This document shows positions 34,540-46,041 of a stretch of 64,000 nucleotides of DNA, piece after piece (within the stretch, counting starts at the first letter, position 1; each line of letters begins with the position of its first letter). The translations under genes were made by a program, and so were the position numbers. Origin of the DNA: Paraphysomonas bandaiensis (taxonomy: Eukaryota > Chrysophyceae); the NCBI GenBank assembly GCA_965644295.1, contig CBFFRP010000435.1, forward strand, positions 62,001-126,000. Direction: 5' to 3'. Under the pieces are notes generated by a model. It ran no database searches. It was given only the letters and a program-made list of their open reading frames with translations, and was not told the origin of the DNA.

Positions 34540-34606
34540 AGTCAGAACTAATGCTGCTCTGACTCTTACACAATTATTGCTAATAATAAGACATTCACCA
34601 CTGATT
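34540..34606 (+). repeat. Non-LTR element 3' tail end, short copy
   Basis: GACTCTTACACAATTATTGC followed by TAATAATAAGACATTCACCACT is the family's extreme 3' end. Only about 65 bp is present, consistent with severe 5' truncation. Confidence 0.5.
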
Positions 34607-35964
34607 CTTGTGTGCGGAATGCAGAATGATGCCATGGCAAGGTATTGATGGACTGACATGACTTCACTGTACCGCAAGCTTCATGCTGTTCAAGACCAGT
34701 ACGATGACTTTTAACCGATTGAGACAACTGATTTATGTGTGTGGTTTTTGCCATCAGAAGAGACAGTGAAGTGGAAGAGGGCCCTTACAAGAGGATAAAA
34801 TACTGCTTGGGTCGTTATTTTGCAGAATGCATGCTCAGTGTGCATCCTGTGAAATTCTCCCGATAATTCAAGGATTCGAGTAATGTGACCGTTAGCATCT
34901 TCAATATCCATCAATGGGGGGCAGCGTTCATATTAGTACTATTAATGCATGCAATTAATAGAAATATTATTTTGGGTAAATTATTTTCTATATATACACC
35001 TCTGTATCAGTATCGTACCCGAGAAGTTACCTCGGTGTAAGATGGCTTGGACGAACAAATGTTATCATTACCTTGGAAGCTAACTGAACTTAGATTGGCG
35101 GTGAAGACATCTGAAGTGCACAATGCTTCTGCTTCTTAGCAGGTGATTGGGAGCTAGTTTACACTTTGGTTCAGATTTCTCGTGGTATGTATATTAGTAG
35201 GTTCTAAGTAGTAATTGCCGTTAATTCGTAATATGTAAATGCGAATACCGTCTTATTTTAATTGAATACATGCTTTGTCTTTTCATAATTGATACAGATC
35301 TGCAATATTGCTGGTTTTTATATTATTTCCTACTTTGCAATATATATATTATACTGTGTTTATTGTTGTTAATTATAGTACCTCTAGGTCGTATTGGTAT
35401 TATACTTTTAGGTAGTACCTATAGGTAGTATTGATACATGTAGGCAGTACCTATAGGTACATTTTAATATAAATAGGGATACTTATCAGTAGGAAATGTA
35501 GAGGTTATAGATACCACCTATAGGGAGACTATTAGGTACGTGTATTTGTGCAATATCATATGTCGATATCGGCATCATTTAATCCAACCATAAGTCCAAC
35601 GCTCCTGACATACTCCTCATTGGGGTAACCAGCCATTAGTGGATCATTTTCTTCCAACACCATTCTCAGTATTGCAATAGCTGCACTTAACTTAGAACGT
35701 CTTTCTTAGGCATAATAGCAATAAATCAACAACTATGGATAAGTCTACAATTACAATGCTATTTACAAGCAACTTCCAGAGTGAAGAAATTGCATCTTAT
35801 TATGAATAAGCAATATATACTACCTACGATTACCAGGTATCATGGTAATGTCAACATACTATTCTACTAATAGGCTGGCGTATTCATCCTCTGCAGAGTG
35901 TTACAGGTAGCACTAATATTCTATTTATGATAGATGGTAAATATCAAGATACAAAGCACCCTAT
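34607..35964. other. Spacer with decayed repeats, no gene seen
   Basis: Contains TAGGTAGTACCTATAGGTA-type imperfect repeats at about 35380-35470. No convincing coding sequence. Confidence 0.35.
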
Positions 35965-36600
35965 ATCTAGGTGACAATGATTGACATATTTCAATACACC
36001 GTCCTTATTTACATCAATACGTATAGGGCACAGTGAGAAAGTAATATATCTTACATTCATATTAGTATATACATACTCAATTGACAATTGAAGTTATTCT
36101 TGCGTGGGTCTCTCTATTATCGAACTCTGAAGCGTCATTTTCTTCATATGCTCTGTATCATAGAATCAAAATTTCTAAATTAAATATTTTCACAACATAA
36201 TTCAAGAACGTTACCCTAAGACTCCTCTGGTGTTACATGACAATCGAGTTCATACGGCTCCGCAGAGGATGCTGCACGTCAACAATGACTGACATGCTCC
36301 AACACAGTATCTTCATATACATCAATACGCACAGGACACTATGATAAAATATCTATAAATGATACAAACATATTAGTATATACCTTCTAATCAGAGAGGA
36401 GAATGACACTCAAGTGGAGTTATTCGTATGTGAGTCTCTCTGATTATCATCTCTGCAGTATGAGTATATTCATATGCTCTGTTTCGAGCCACTAAATTGA
36501 ATATTGTACAAAATCATCCGATCATATTACCTGAGAGCCCTCTGGCGTTATATGACAGTCATGGTCACGGAATCAACTCTGCTATCTCTGTCTTTGAAAT
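35965..36600. repeat. Degenerate tandem duplication, unit about 310 bp
   Basis: Two adjacent related units. For example CAATGATTGACAT…ACATCAATACGTATAGGGCAC at 35976-36040 recurs as CAATGACTGACAT…ACATCAATACGCACAGGACAC at 36283-36340. ATATTAGTATATAC…GTGGGTCTCTCT at 36060-36115 recurs at 36370-36440. On the minus strand each unit has a short open stretch (RIDVNKDGVL / RIDVYEDTVL; DCHVTPEES / DCHITPEGS) followed by GT. Decayed duplicated exons are possible. Confidence 0.6.
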
Positions 36601-36849
36601 AGACCAACTCTCCAGTATGATTGCCACTTAACCATACCTTTCACCAGCTAAATCAACTACCAGCAGCATGTGGCATGAAAGAACTATGAGCTCATGTATT
36701 CCCAGTGAGGTTATGATCATAACAGCCTGTGTTCCTCTTATTACTATAAAAGTATCGCATCGTATCCTGTATGTGAAGCTAACAGACATGTGTCTCTGGA
36801 TTCTGTGGACAATATGCCGATTATTATCTTGAAAATGTGTAGTTTTGTG

Positions 36850-37025
36850 ACATTTTTGAGTGAAAAACCAGGGGATTTTTTAGTTTAGGTTGTGTAATTC
36901 ATTTTACATAGTTCTTCTAGTTTCGCTTAACCCAAAAACTCACACACACTACAATAGAGAATAATTTTCTCGTGTAAATTATTTTACACAACTCCCGAAA
37001 ACCCTGCTTTTTAGTTGTACATAGG
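36850..37025. repeat. Foldback repeat upstream of the SDR gene
   Basis: GTTGTGTAATTCATTTTACA (from 36888) pairs with TGTAAATTATTTTACACAAC (about 36975-36995). AAACCAGGGGATTTTTTAG outside it pairs imperfectly with CCCTGCTTTTTAGTTGT. It resembles the foldback at 20951-21124 in style. Confidence 0.55.
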
Positions 37026-37088
37026 GTTTGGACTTTTTATCAAAAAACGGTTGTTCGGGCTTTTGGATATGTGGTATGCCTACGTAGT

Positions 37089-38492
37089 ATGGCCTCGCTC
37101 GTTGATATTCTGTTAAGATTTGCTTCGATTAAGTTATTCAGGTGTGACTACTATACAGTGCACTTATGAGAGGCATGGCTTTGATATTCTGTAACTAAAT
37201 ATCTCTAAATATTCTATACAGCAGGTTTCGGAGCAGCATTGATAGGCCTCGTGCTCTTGATGGGTGCGTATATCATACCCCGTCCTGAACTTCCTCTTGA
37301 TAAAGTTAAAGAACTTGCGCAAAATCACTTCAATGATAATTCTTCCGACCCTCTAATTGGAAAAGTGGCCATCGTGACAGGAGCAACCTCTGGTCTCGGA
37401 TTCAGTCTTGCACTGCAACTGTACAAGGTGCATTTGGCCTATGTGGGTATACGTAATCTTATACATTACTTTCTCTTACATAGTTGGGAGCCACGGTTGT
37501 GTTATCATCGCGATCTATTGAGAAAAGTAAAGCTGCTGCAGCTAATATCACGCAGAGTGTCCCAGAGTCACGAGGAAGAATTATCGCACAGAAATTAGAT
37601 GTGTCAGACTTTGACGATGTTGCTCGCTTCTCTTCCTGGTATATGTCTATGTTCTCTACTCTACATATGCTTATCAACAATGCTGGAATTAACTACGATA
37701 CGACAAGTGCTGTTGGAGTTAGCAACCAGGGATTTGACTTATGTTTCGCCAGCAACTACCTTGGTCACTTTTTACTCACCGAGCTAATGCTGCCCTTGCT
37801 AGAACTCACACCAAACTCAAGAGTGATACAAGTTTCCAGCTCTTCGCACTATATTGTTAATGGAGATGACTTGCGAGTAAATGATCATGGCTTACCACCT
37901 GCTGCAGTTCCAGCACAAGATCAGACTGGAACTGGCGGGTTTCAGTCCAGAGCATACGGTAACAGTAAATTGGCACAGTTACTGCATACAGTGGAGTTAC
38001 AACGACGAATCAACTCAAGTTCTAACGGCAAACCGTCTGTTAAGGTATTGCTTGCTTATGCCATGGTATATAGCTCATAACATGAACCAGGTAATTGCAG
38101 TATCCCCAGGTCTTACCTCCACAGGTATGGTTCCAAGCTCACTCCCAATATCACGATTGTTCGGGAAACTTTTTTATTCTAGTGAGGCGGCCACCCTCTC
38201 TATTTTGTATGCCTTATGGAGCCCTAACCTCTATGGTGGAGAGTTTGTTACCAACGCTCCGAATCCCTGGTTTCAGACTAGTCTTGGCGAGTCACTGCTG
38301 AATGTGGTGACGAGCAGGTATCTAAAGAAAGTCATTGCAATGGTGTTTGTGGTACCTACAATGTTGGCATGCCAATTTATATTTTATGGATCACCTGCTG
38401 TGGTAAGACCCAGTTCAATAGTTCTTGATGCTGAAATAGCCAACGCTCTGTACTCTTGGTCCATGGAAACTACGAAGCCGTATTTGCCATGA
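37089..38492 (+). CDS. Membrane-anchored short-chain dehydrogenase/reductase
   Basis: Four exons: 37089-37143 (junction least certain), 37222-37427, 37484-38044 and 38091-38492; 407 aa. The N-terminus has a hydrophobic anchor (ALIGLVLLMGAYII). The Rossmann motif TGATSGLG follows at about residue 71, then NNAG, a substrate-site serine cluster (VSSSSHY) and the active-site YGNSK. That is the full classical SDR set for NAD(P)(H)-dependent oxidoreduction. The layout with N-terminal anchor and about 300-residue catalytic domain resembles retinol-dehydrogenase/WWOX-type SDRs, but substrate cannot be read from sequence. A second hydrophobic segment (VIAMVFVVPTMLACQFIFYG) lies near the C-terminus. 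Introns are 78, 56 and 46 nt. Confidence 0.88.
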
Positions 38493-38948
38493 ACAGTTCC
38501 GAATATTACCCAGTAGAAGTATTTAACTCCTCCTGAGGCAGTAAATCTTTGGGTAAGTCTAATATTTAATACTCAATGCAACTATGTATCAGCATCGATA
38601 TAAAACGTGCATCGAAATTGTTGTTATTAAATATAAATAAAAAGAGTATGCCTCACAGTTGTCATGTCAGGATTTTTCATTCGCAGGATTTTTATATGCA
38701 AATGTAATACTCGGAGTATGCACTATGTAATATGTACTAGATGATTAAGCACAGTGAGTGAAAACCAGTTAAATAATGTAGTTTAAGATTTTGAATTGTA
38801 GCCAATGGCAATGATGAGTATAGTAGGTTATTATATGAATTTAATTAGAAGCGCTATGAAATATATTGGAAAAACTGAAATACTGGAACTTGTTGGTATA
38901 TGTATGTTTCACTAGTATAGAACTGTATTATTCGATAAATACATGGTG
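38493..38948. other. Spacer, no gene seen
   Basis: 3' flank of the SDR gene; AT-rich with no recognised features. Confidence 0.35.
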
Positions 38949-39046
38949 AAAAACGGTAATATGTAGTCGAAATACTGTATAGTGTAGAGCTATATAACTC
39001 TGAAACTGAGCGAAGTGTCATGACGATTCAAGACACGGAAGTTTAT
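38949..39046 (+). repeat. Interspersed repeat, partner at 48091-48187
   Basis: Both copies share AAAAC(G)GT…TACGTAGTC…ATACTATATAGTATA and TGACGATTCAAGA(C/T)ACGGAAGTT in the same order and orientation. About 100 bp, no ORF. Confidence 0.6.
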
Positions 39047-39251
39047 CTATGGTATAACATCACCTTGAAGGATCCTAAAGATCTGCCGCAAGTTGTTTTA
39101 GAAGTAAATTGGACAGGGGGGTATGATCTGGCTTACACACATATCGTCGTATATACTCTTGTAGCAAAGTAAATCGTGTTGTACAGTTTAATACTTGTCG
39201 GTGCATGCAATAGGTGTCATTAGTGTCCCCACTGAGTCTAGTAGGGAGATC

Positions 39252-39273
39252 AGGATTAGGATTAGGATTAGGG
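39252..39273 (+). repeat. Short GGATTA telomere-like tract
   Basis: Three and a half copies of GGATTA ending in GGG (AGGATTAGGATTAGG…). It is one base off the TTAGGG telomere repeat. It lies internally between the SDR gene and the hAT element. Confidence 0.5.
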
Positions 39274-39664
39274 TTTAACTTAGAGGGGGTAAAAACCCGA
39301 GGAGTTATGACGTTTTGACTATTGTGCCCACTCTGGTGGCTGAGATAAATTTCCTGGGTGATTCACTATCACCAATCTATTAAAGAGTCACGATATTTTA
39401 ATTCAGCTTCAGTTAAGTTCATAACAATTGTCATCTACTACTGTATTATATACTCACCAACGGCTAAAATTCGAATTTAAACTGCAACATTCTTTAATTC
39501 CTCACTTTCAGCAAAGCTCAACGAATCTAGAGTCTCTGAAATAGACCTCGCACAGCGCACAGTGTTGCTGACTTCATTGCGCCGTGAATCATTATTGTCA
39601 AAGAGTAGTGAAGATAGCCGAATATCATGTAGGAGGCTGAATATGCTACAGCGCTTCTTGGTAT

Positions 39665-41240
39665 CAGGGTCAGTCAAGAATATATTGGATTGCAATATAT
39701 TGCAATATAAATATCGCAATGATTTATTTTTGCTTGCTACAAACATATTGAATATTACTTTAAATTAGCAAAATTTGGACGCGCAATATATTTTGTAATG
39801 TATTGATATATTATATTGCTCATGCTAGTGCGTCTTAGAAAATATACTTGATTAATCATAAACGACTCTTCATAATCACATACAACTCATCTATACTATT
39901 ATAACATCGAACAATTATGATAACTACTGCAACGAAGAACGCTATTTATACTCAATATTAAAAATATCGTACTGTCTGACTCTGTCAAGCTATTCACCAA
40001 ATAGTAAACTCCAAACTGTTTAAATTGATGCTGTCATCCTCATACAAATATATATGTTTTCTTATAATCTGTAATATAATGCCAGTCTAAACAGTCAATA
40101 AGAAAGTGCTAGTAAAATGATCGCCATATCCGCCTAAACTATGATATACTTTTAACTATTATTCGATTCCAAACTAATTGGCAGTCATCTCTTTCATATT
40201 TATTACGTACAATATGTATGTGAACAGGCGAAGAAACAGTTTGTTATTATTACTTTTTGACAGTATACGGTATAGTTCAGTAGATGGATTCTCCATCTCT
40301 GCTCATGGTGTGTTTTGATCAATTCTTTACTCTGATTTTATTATAAGTAAACGTTTTGTAAACGTAGGAATTTTACGAATTTTTGGGGGAAAACAAGGGT
40401 TTTTACATTACTTATCTTTTAAAAGCTATTAATTTTTATATCAGTATACCGGTATAGCTAAAGCACAAATGTTTTCAACGAAGCAAATCATAAAATCTTT
40501 TTTCACACAGCATTCCAAGATAAAGATAAAAACAAAAATGGTTTTGCAACCACTGCTTGGAAAGTACAAAACCTCAAATGCAGCGTGAAGGGACAAGCTA
40601 CAACAATCATCTTGCTCATGTTAAGCCTCATAACAGCTGGGAAGCTATTGTTCGCGCTCATGGAGGTGCAAAAGAAGCTGATTCACTGGATATAGGGCCG
40701 TCGAAGTGGCAAATGTAAATAACGCTGCTGCTGCTTTTGAAAGCCATAGAGCCAGAAAGAAGTTACGAAGACAGCTTGACACCCAGTAACGATGTATCGA
40801 TCGACCAAGCACATATTCAGTACAACAAACGTTGGGAGCGCTTGTTCAGCAGAGCCAAGATTATCATGACACACTTGCGACAGGGAATGACCCCACAGCG
40901 CCTCGAACTGTTGCTGTTCCTTCGCTTCAACTAGACAGTGGAACAGGTCATCGATGATAGACTGTCCGATCATAAAATGAGGACGACAGTGACAAAGAGT
41001 TGGAACACTTTGAGTACTAGTTGCTGCATAGTTATTGGGTTTTCTTCATTTTGTTATAACCTCTACTAACTAGTTACTACCGATCGAGCTCATTTCTATA
41101 TATATAGCGCCCAATATATATCAATAAATTGCTATATTGCAACATATTTAATAATTATTATTGGTCCTGAAAATATTATCATTATTATTATTTCTTATTT
41201 TTGCCGGCAATATATTGCAATATATAGTTGACTAGCCCTG
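39665..41240 (+). mobile_element. hAT-type DNA transposon with perfect 8-bp target duplication
   Basis: Left end CAGGGTCAGTCAA (39665), right end …TTGACTAGCCCTG (41240): short imperfect terminal inverted repeats of the hAT type. CTTGGTAT duplicates the target at 39657-39664 and 41241-41248. Subterminal regions are packed with CAATATATTGCAATATA motifs. Inside, 40680-40975 holds an interrupted coding-like block (NRAVEVANVNNAAAAFESH; later DPTAPRTVAVPSL) shared with the second element. No intact transposase is seen, so it is non-autonomous or decayed. Confidence 0.85.
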
Positions 41241-41433
41241 CTTGGTATACATTGCTTACTCTTCTAAATCAACTAACTTGAAATTAGATATAACACAAAC
41301 AAAGCACGGCACACACTAATTGCAATGAGATTATTCTGATTCTAAACTTTCGGTCGGGCACAACGTATAGTCAAACCACACAGTGAAACATATGGTAGAG
41401 TTGATGAATCACTTATTTCTGCTACTAAACAGG

Positions 41434-44400
41434 TTAGAGTCGAATAGGAAGTCGTTTGACGATAGGGTACTTTTCTCGCATATAGTCACCAATAAATCCT
41501 TCCATAACGAAAGCCTGCCAGCAAATGGACATAGCTATGAATGAGCTGACAAGAATGTAGAGCTTGATTCTGAATCCAAATGACATAGCTGGCGATGTAC
41601 TCCCACCATCCGCCTGGTATGCTTCCCACACAGGTGATACGGAATTCTTGCTATTGAATTGATATGAGGCAATATGCCACATATCACTAAATTCATTCGG
41701 TTCCATGAGGAGTATGAGGGTTGTGATAATGTACAACATCGCAATATTTGCTACCAGCGTAATGTTGCTGTGGACTGGTAAGCGAAATTTATAACCAAAC
41801 GAAAATATTCCTGCAGAGCTGAGAAGGAAGAGATACATAACTGCATAGAGAACAGTGCCCTCCCAGTTATCAGATATAGTCCACCAGTCTGAAGACGAGG
41901 AGTACTCGGCTGGCCACTTGACATAGTCTGGATTATTCTTCATCATAAAAAGGGCTGAAAGCAGGCATATAAACGACAGACTAGCGACTCCTAGGCATGA
42001 CAACACTGTAGATGGACCCAGTAGACTTGCGGATGGTCTCTTTTTGCTCAATCGCACAACAGGCTCTGAGAGGGTCATTGTGTAGCAAAGACTGGTGATG
42101 GCAATGCCATCTATGCAGTAGTACGACATGGAACTCATAATTACACCATAGTAAAACGAACACAACTTGATGATGGAAAACAGTAGCCCGTACATAATTA
42201 AGAATTTGTAGTTTGCGAATGAGGTAGCTAAAGATGCACGGCCTGTCGCAAAAGTTACTATCGCTTCATCGTTTAAATCCTTGTTGTTTACCTTCTCGAA
42301 GCAGATCGACTACAGAGAGCGGGCTCTTGGTGTGTGACGTAAAGGGAGAAACGACAGAAGCCTCAGCTTCGCTAAGCGCTATGCCAGCGTGAGCTGCTCT
42401 GAGCGCACCACAGTCGTTGCCTATAAACATATGCATCACAAAATAGGCCTTGATAGTGGCATATCAAGCAAAGCTCAAAAAACAAACCATATACTAAGTA
42501 CCATCTAGCAAAGCACGCACAGTATTGTTACTCACCACCATCGCCACACATGCCAACAATGTACCCCAGCTTGCGAAACTTCCGGATAATCATCGATTTG
42601 CTATCCGGAGAGGTACGTGCAAAAATCCGGATGTGTACCAGTAATGTGTCTAGGATACCATCTTTTTCGAGACTTTCTATGGTGTTGTTCCCTGTCACCG
42701 CGAGCTCAATAAAACCGTCTGCATCCTCCACAGAGTTCTTGTCATTAATCAGCGACAGTACTTCGACGGAATTGTACGAGCGACCATCCTCGTCTCCAAT
42801 GAATGTCCATATGATCTTAGCAGTAGATTTGCATGTCTCTCCAAGAAGGATCCGAGAGCTGTCGTCCACTAGTCCACAAGAACGGGAGATGTACTGCCCA
42901 CACTGAGCATTATCTCCAGTGATCATTACAGGCCGAACCACTCCATCTCGCAACTGTAATATTGCATCCCGGCTATCATCTTTAGGTTCATTGCGGAATA
43001 TCATTAGCCCAAGAAGTTTGAAGGCATGAGGAGACTCAATATCATCACGTGGAATCGAATCGACAGCCGTTCCTATTTCATCTGCTCTCTGCTCATCAGC
43101 ACTGTCAACAACATCTCCATCCACTGGACGACATGAATTGGACTCCACTTTTAGAAGCCTATGAGCAAAGCCAAGTACATATCCACCATTGATAGCATGG
43201 TGTCGCGCGGTCGTGCTGTACCCATCAGGCACTCCTTCAGGGTCACATAAAGCCTCGATTTTTTCAAAAGACCCCTTACAGAATACGTGGCGTACTCCGT
43301 GTGTGTCTTCGGCAATCACAGACATCGTCTGCCTTGCATGGTCAAATTCATATTTACGTAATACTTTCATTGATTGTGAACCATCCTTGGAGCTTACCAA
43401 GACATGGTCTTCATGCTGGCCAGAATCCATGACCCATCCGCTTGAGGCAAACATTTTTACTTCCACCTCATTGCCTACAAACTGGTCTTCTCCGTACTTT
43501 GCTACTGCATGACACGTAGCCATACATTCAATCACCTGCTGGGGCACAGAATTATCTGTGTGAACATCCTTCTTAAGCTCAGAGAGTGTGTGGACTCCAT
43601 TCTTCGTCTCGGCAACGGATACACCAGAGAATTCCATTCCTTCCTTGGTAAGGGTTCCTGTCTTGTCGAAGCAGAATACTGTCACTTTTCCCGATATGGC
43701 AATACGACGAGGGTTAATACAGTAGATCTCTTTCTCCGCTAATCTATAAGATGATCGGATCTGTCCTACTTTTAGAGCCACTGGCAGTAAAGGAGAAAAT
43801 ATTTGGCTGACAGTAAACATACCATACGCCCACTTGGTAATCCACGTCGAGTCAGAGCCATTCCAGTCTTGGAGATAGCACGACAACGCAAAGGCCACAA
43901 TTCCATACACTAACAACAGTGCTATGACCACCTCGAGCTCCTCTTCATACTTGAATCGGAGTTGTTCGGGGTAGAGAATGGTAGATATGAGCTGACCTTT
44001 GCTAGTTCCTGTCCCGGTCCGAGTAACGAAAGCCTCCACCGTCCCCGCTCTGTCGGTGTCCAGCTGAAGTACTGTTGTGCCGGCAAAGAGCGTGTGGCGT
44101 ACTCCGGTTCCCTCCACATTATACTCTTCTGACTCATTTGGGCAAGCGGTTTTCTGCACAGGCATAGACTCACCTGTGAGTCCACTCTCGTTTAAGATGC
44201 AGGAACCACACACAAGAACCATATCACAAGGCAAGGTCCAATGAGTCTCCGTGATTTTCACGATGTCTCCAGGCACAATGAGATCGGACGACATTTGCAC
44301 CCATTTTCCATCCCGCTTGATTGTGACCGTTGTTTCGTACTCGGTAAGAGAGGCGATGGTCTTTTCATTATTCCACTGGATGTAGACACTGACAACAGCA

Positions 44401-45557
44401 CCTAGGAGAACGACAGACGCCTCAATAGTGGCGACAAACAAATAGCTGAACCAAAACCAAACCACATACATCACAAATTGGTAGTAATAAAAGTAAGTAA
44501 ACATTTCGTCAGATAACAACTTCGGTATAGTTCTGCGCTCGAACGGGATCTTGTTAGGACCGAATTTAGACAGATACTGGAGTCCTTTCGTATCAGAGTG
44601 TCCAGTCCTATTCTTATGAAAGTCGGAGTATTTCTTCCCCACCACGTCCATGTTCGGAATCATATAAGCATCCACAGTAAGCGTATAAGTGTAACGCGTC
44701 GCCTCGTGGATAAAGTACTTGACATTGTCTGGGCCGCGCGTTACTGGTACAGTAGTTTCGTGACCGTCCCTAAGATGCTTCGGTGTGAGTCTCATTCGAA
44801 GATCACGCAACCAAAGCACGAATAGAAAAGTGTCTTCCTCGGTTACTTGTACCACATCATCTCGAGTCCAAATGTACATGTGCGTAGCATCAGTCATTGT
44901 TGATGGAAGCATAAACCATCCCCGCAGCTGGTCCTTATAGACAAGCACAACTAGAAGCCACACCGATGATAAACACCAAACAGTAAATAGGTACTCAGAA
45001 TTTGTATCGTAGTCACCAAATATTGGATATGACCCATAGTAACATAGACTATCAATTCCATGGAGCTGGCAATTCACATATACGTCAATAATGATTACTA
45101 GCAGAATCAAAACCCAACTGATGGACACCAGGTTAACCAGGTTGTAGCAAACAGTGCCAAATACATCTGTTTTGAACGGTATTTGCACGATAGACGACGA
45201 TTTCGTATCGTCGAATATGCTACTGTCATCCAGGAGAGTATCCTTCATATTGTGCTCAGTTGTACCACTCTCTCTCTCAGCGACATCAACCATTTCCGAC
45301 TCTCGCTCAGTTGACGAACACCGCGATGTCCTGGCAGGACCGCTAAAATCCTTACTTCTCACAATTAGCATTCTCCTGATATAGAAAACAACAAGACAGC
45401 AGAAGATAACAGCCCAACTACAGTACAACACAACGAGTCCGGCATTGCTGGGACTTTGAATCTTTGGGCATGGATCAGTGATGTCCTCGCAGGAGGAAGG
45501 CCCTGTGGGATACGAATACGATGACCCCATATCTCTACGAATCAATATGATATCCAA
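41434..45557 (-). CDS. P5B-type (ATP13A-like) P-type ATPase
   Basis: Three exons, 45557-42536, 42420-42292 and 42242-41434, with introns of 115 and 49 nt; 1319 aa. P-type landmarks in order: actuator TGES (about residue 462), phosphorylation site [11 protein letters not shown] (about 632), TGDN (about 881), and the hinge GDG at about 1005, split by intron 1 and continued as [29 protein letters not shown]. That long hinge signature is diagnostic for P5 ATPases. [13 protein letters not shown] before DKTG favours P5B. P5B members export polyamines from lysosomes or endosomes; this is inferred here from family only. The M4 substrate motif reads SPLLP rather than the usual PPALP. The N-terminus has an extra hydrophobic segment and Ser-rich cytosolic loop. 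It is head-to-head with the sterol reductase. Two in-frame Mets at the start (residues 1 and 10). Confidence 0.93.
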
Positions 45558-46041
45558 AATATATCCACTGCAGCTCTACTGGACGTTTGAATACAAAAAA
45601 TAGATAAATGGGTGGTTCATTTTAAGCGAGGTAAGGGGAGGGAATTTTTTACTTCATAGGAATTTTTAATGTATAAAAAGTCATTTCAAAAATAAAAAAA
45701 ACACAGAAGAATGTATGGGTTTTCAACAAATTTACACTTCGTTGGTTTTTAAAGAAGAGTTTATTGGGATTTTTGGAGGGAATATCCAATAAATATGAAT
45801 CACTTTGTTGCACTGCTCAGATCCACAAAAACTTATTCACAAAAATATACAGTACAAAGATTGTGTATCATACCATACAACACAAAAAAAGTTAAACGTG
45901 TTTTTGAAATAGTACACACTGTTGTACGGATGACGTGATGTGAGATGTGTGGTGGATTGCACATCAAGACTGCATTGCAAGCATCCGCTGTAAGGAAAGG
46001 GAGAAGATATTTGGTTGATTGCAAGTACACACCAGTAGCCA
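45558..46041. promoter_or_regulatory. Bidirectional promoter region between P5B ATPase and DHCR7-like gene
   Basis: 484 bp between the start codons of two divergent genes. It is rich in AATTTTT/AAAAATCCC tracts at 45640-45790. No specific factor site can be named. Confidence 0.4.

Noticed and set aside
35965-36600. EF-hand reading of DVNKDGVL on the minus strand
   Set aside because: The loop is not conserved in the second unit and no helix pair surrounds it; kept only as a tandem duplication.
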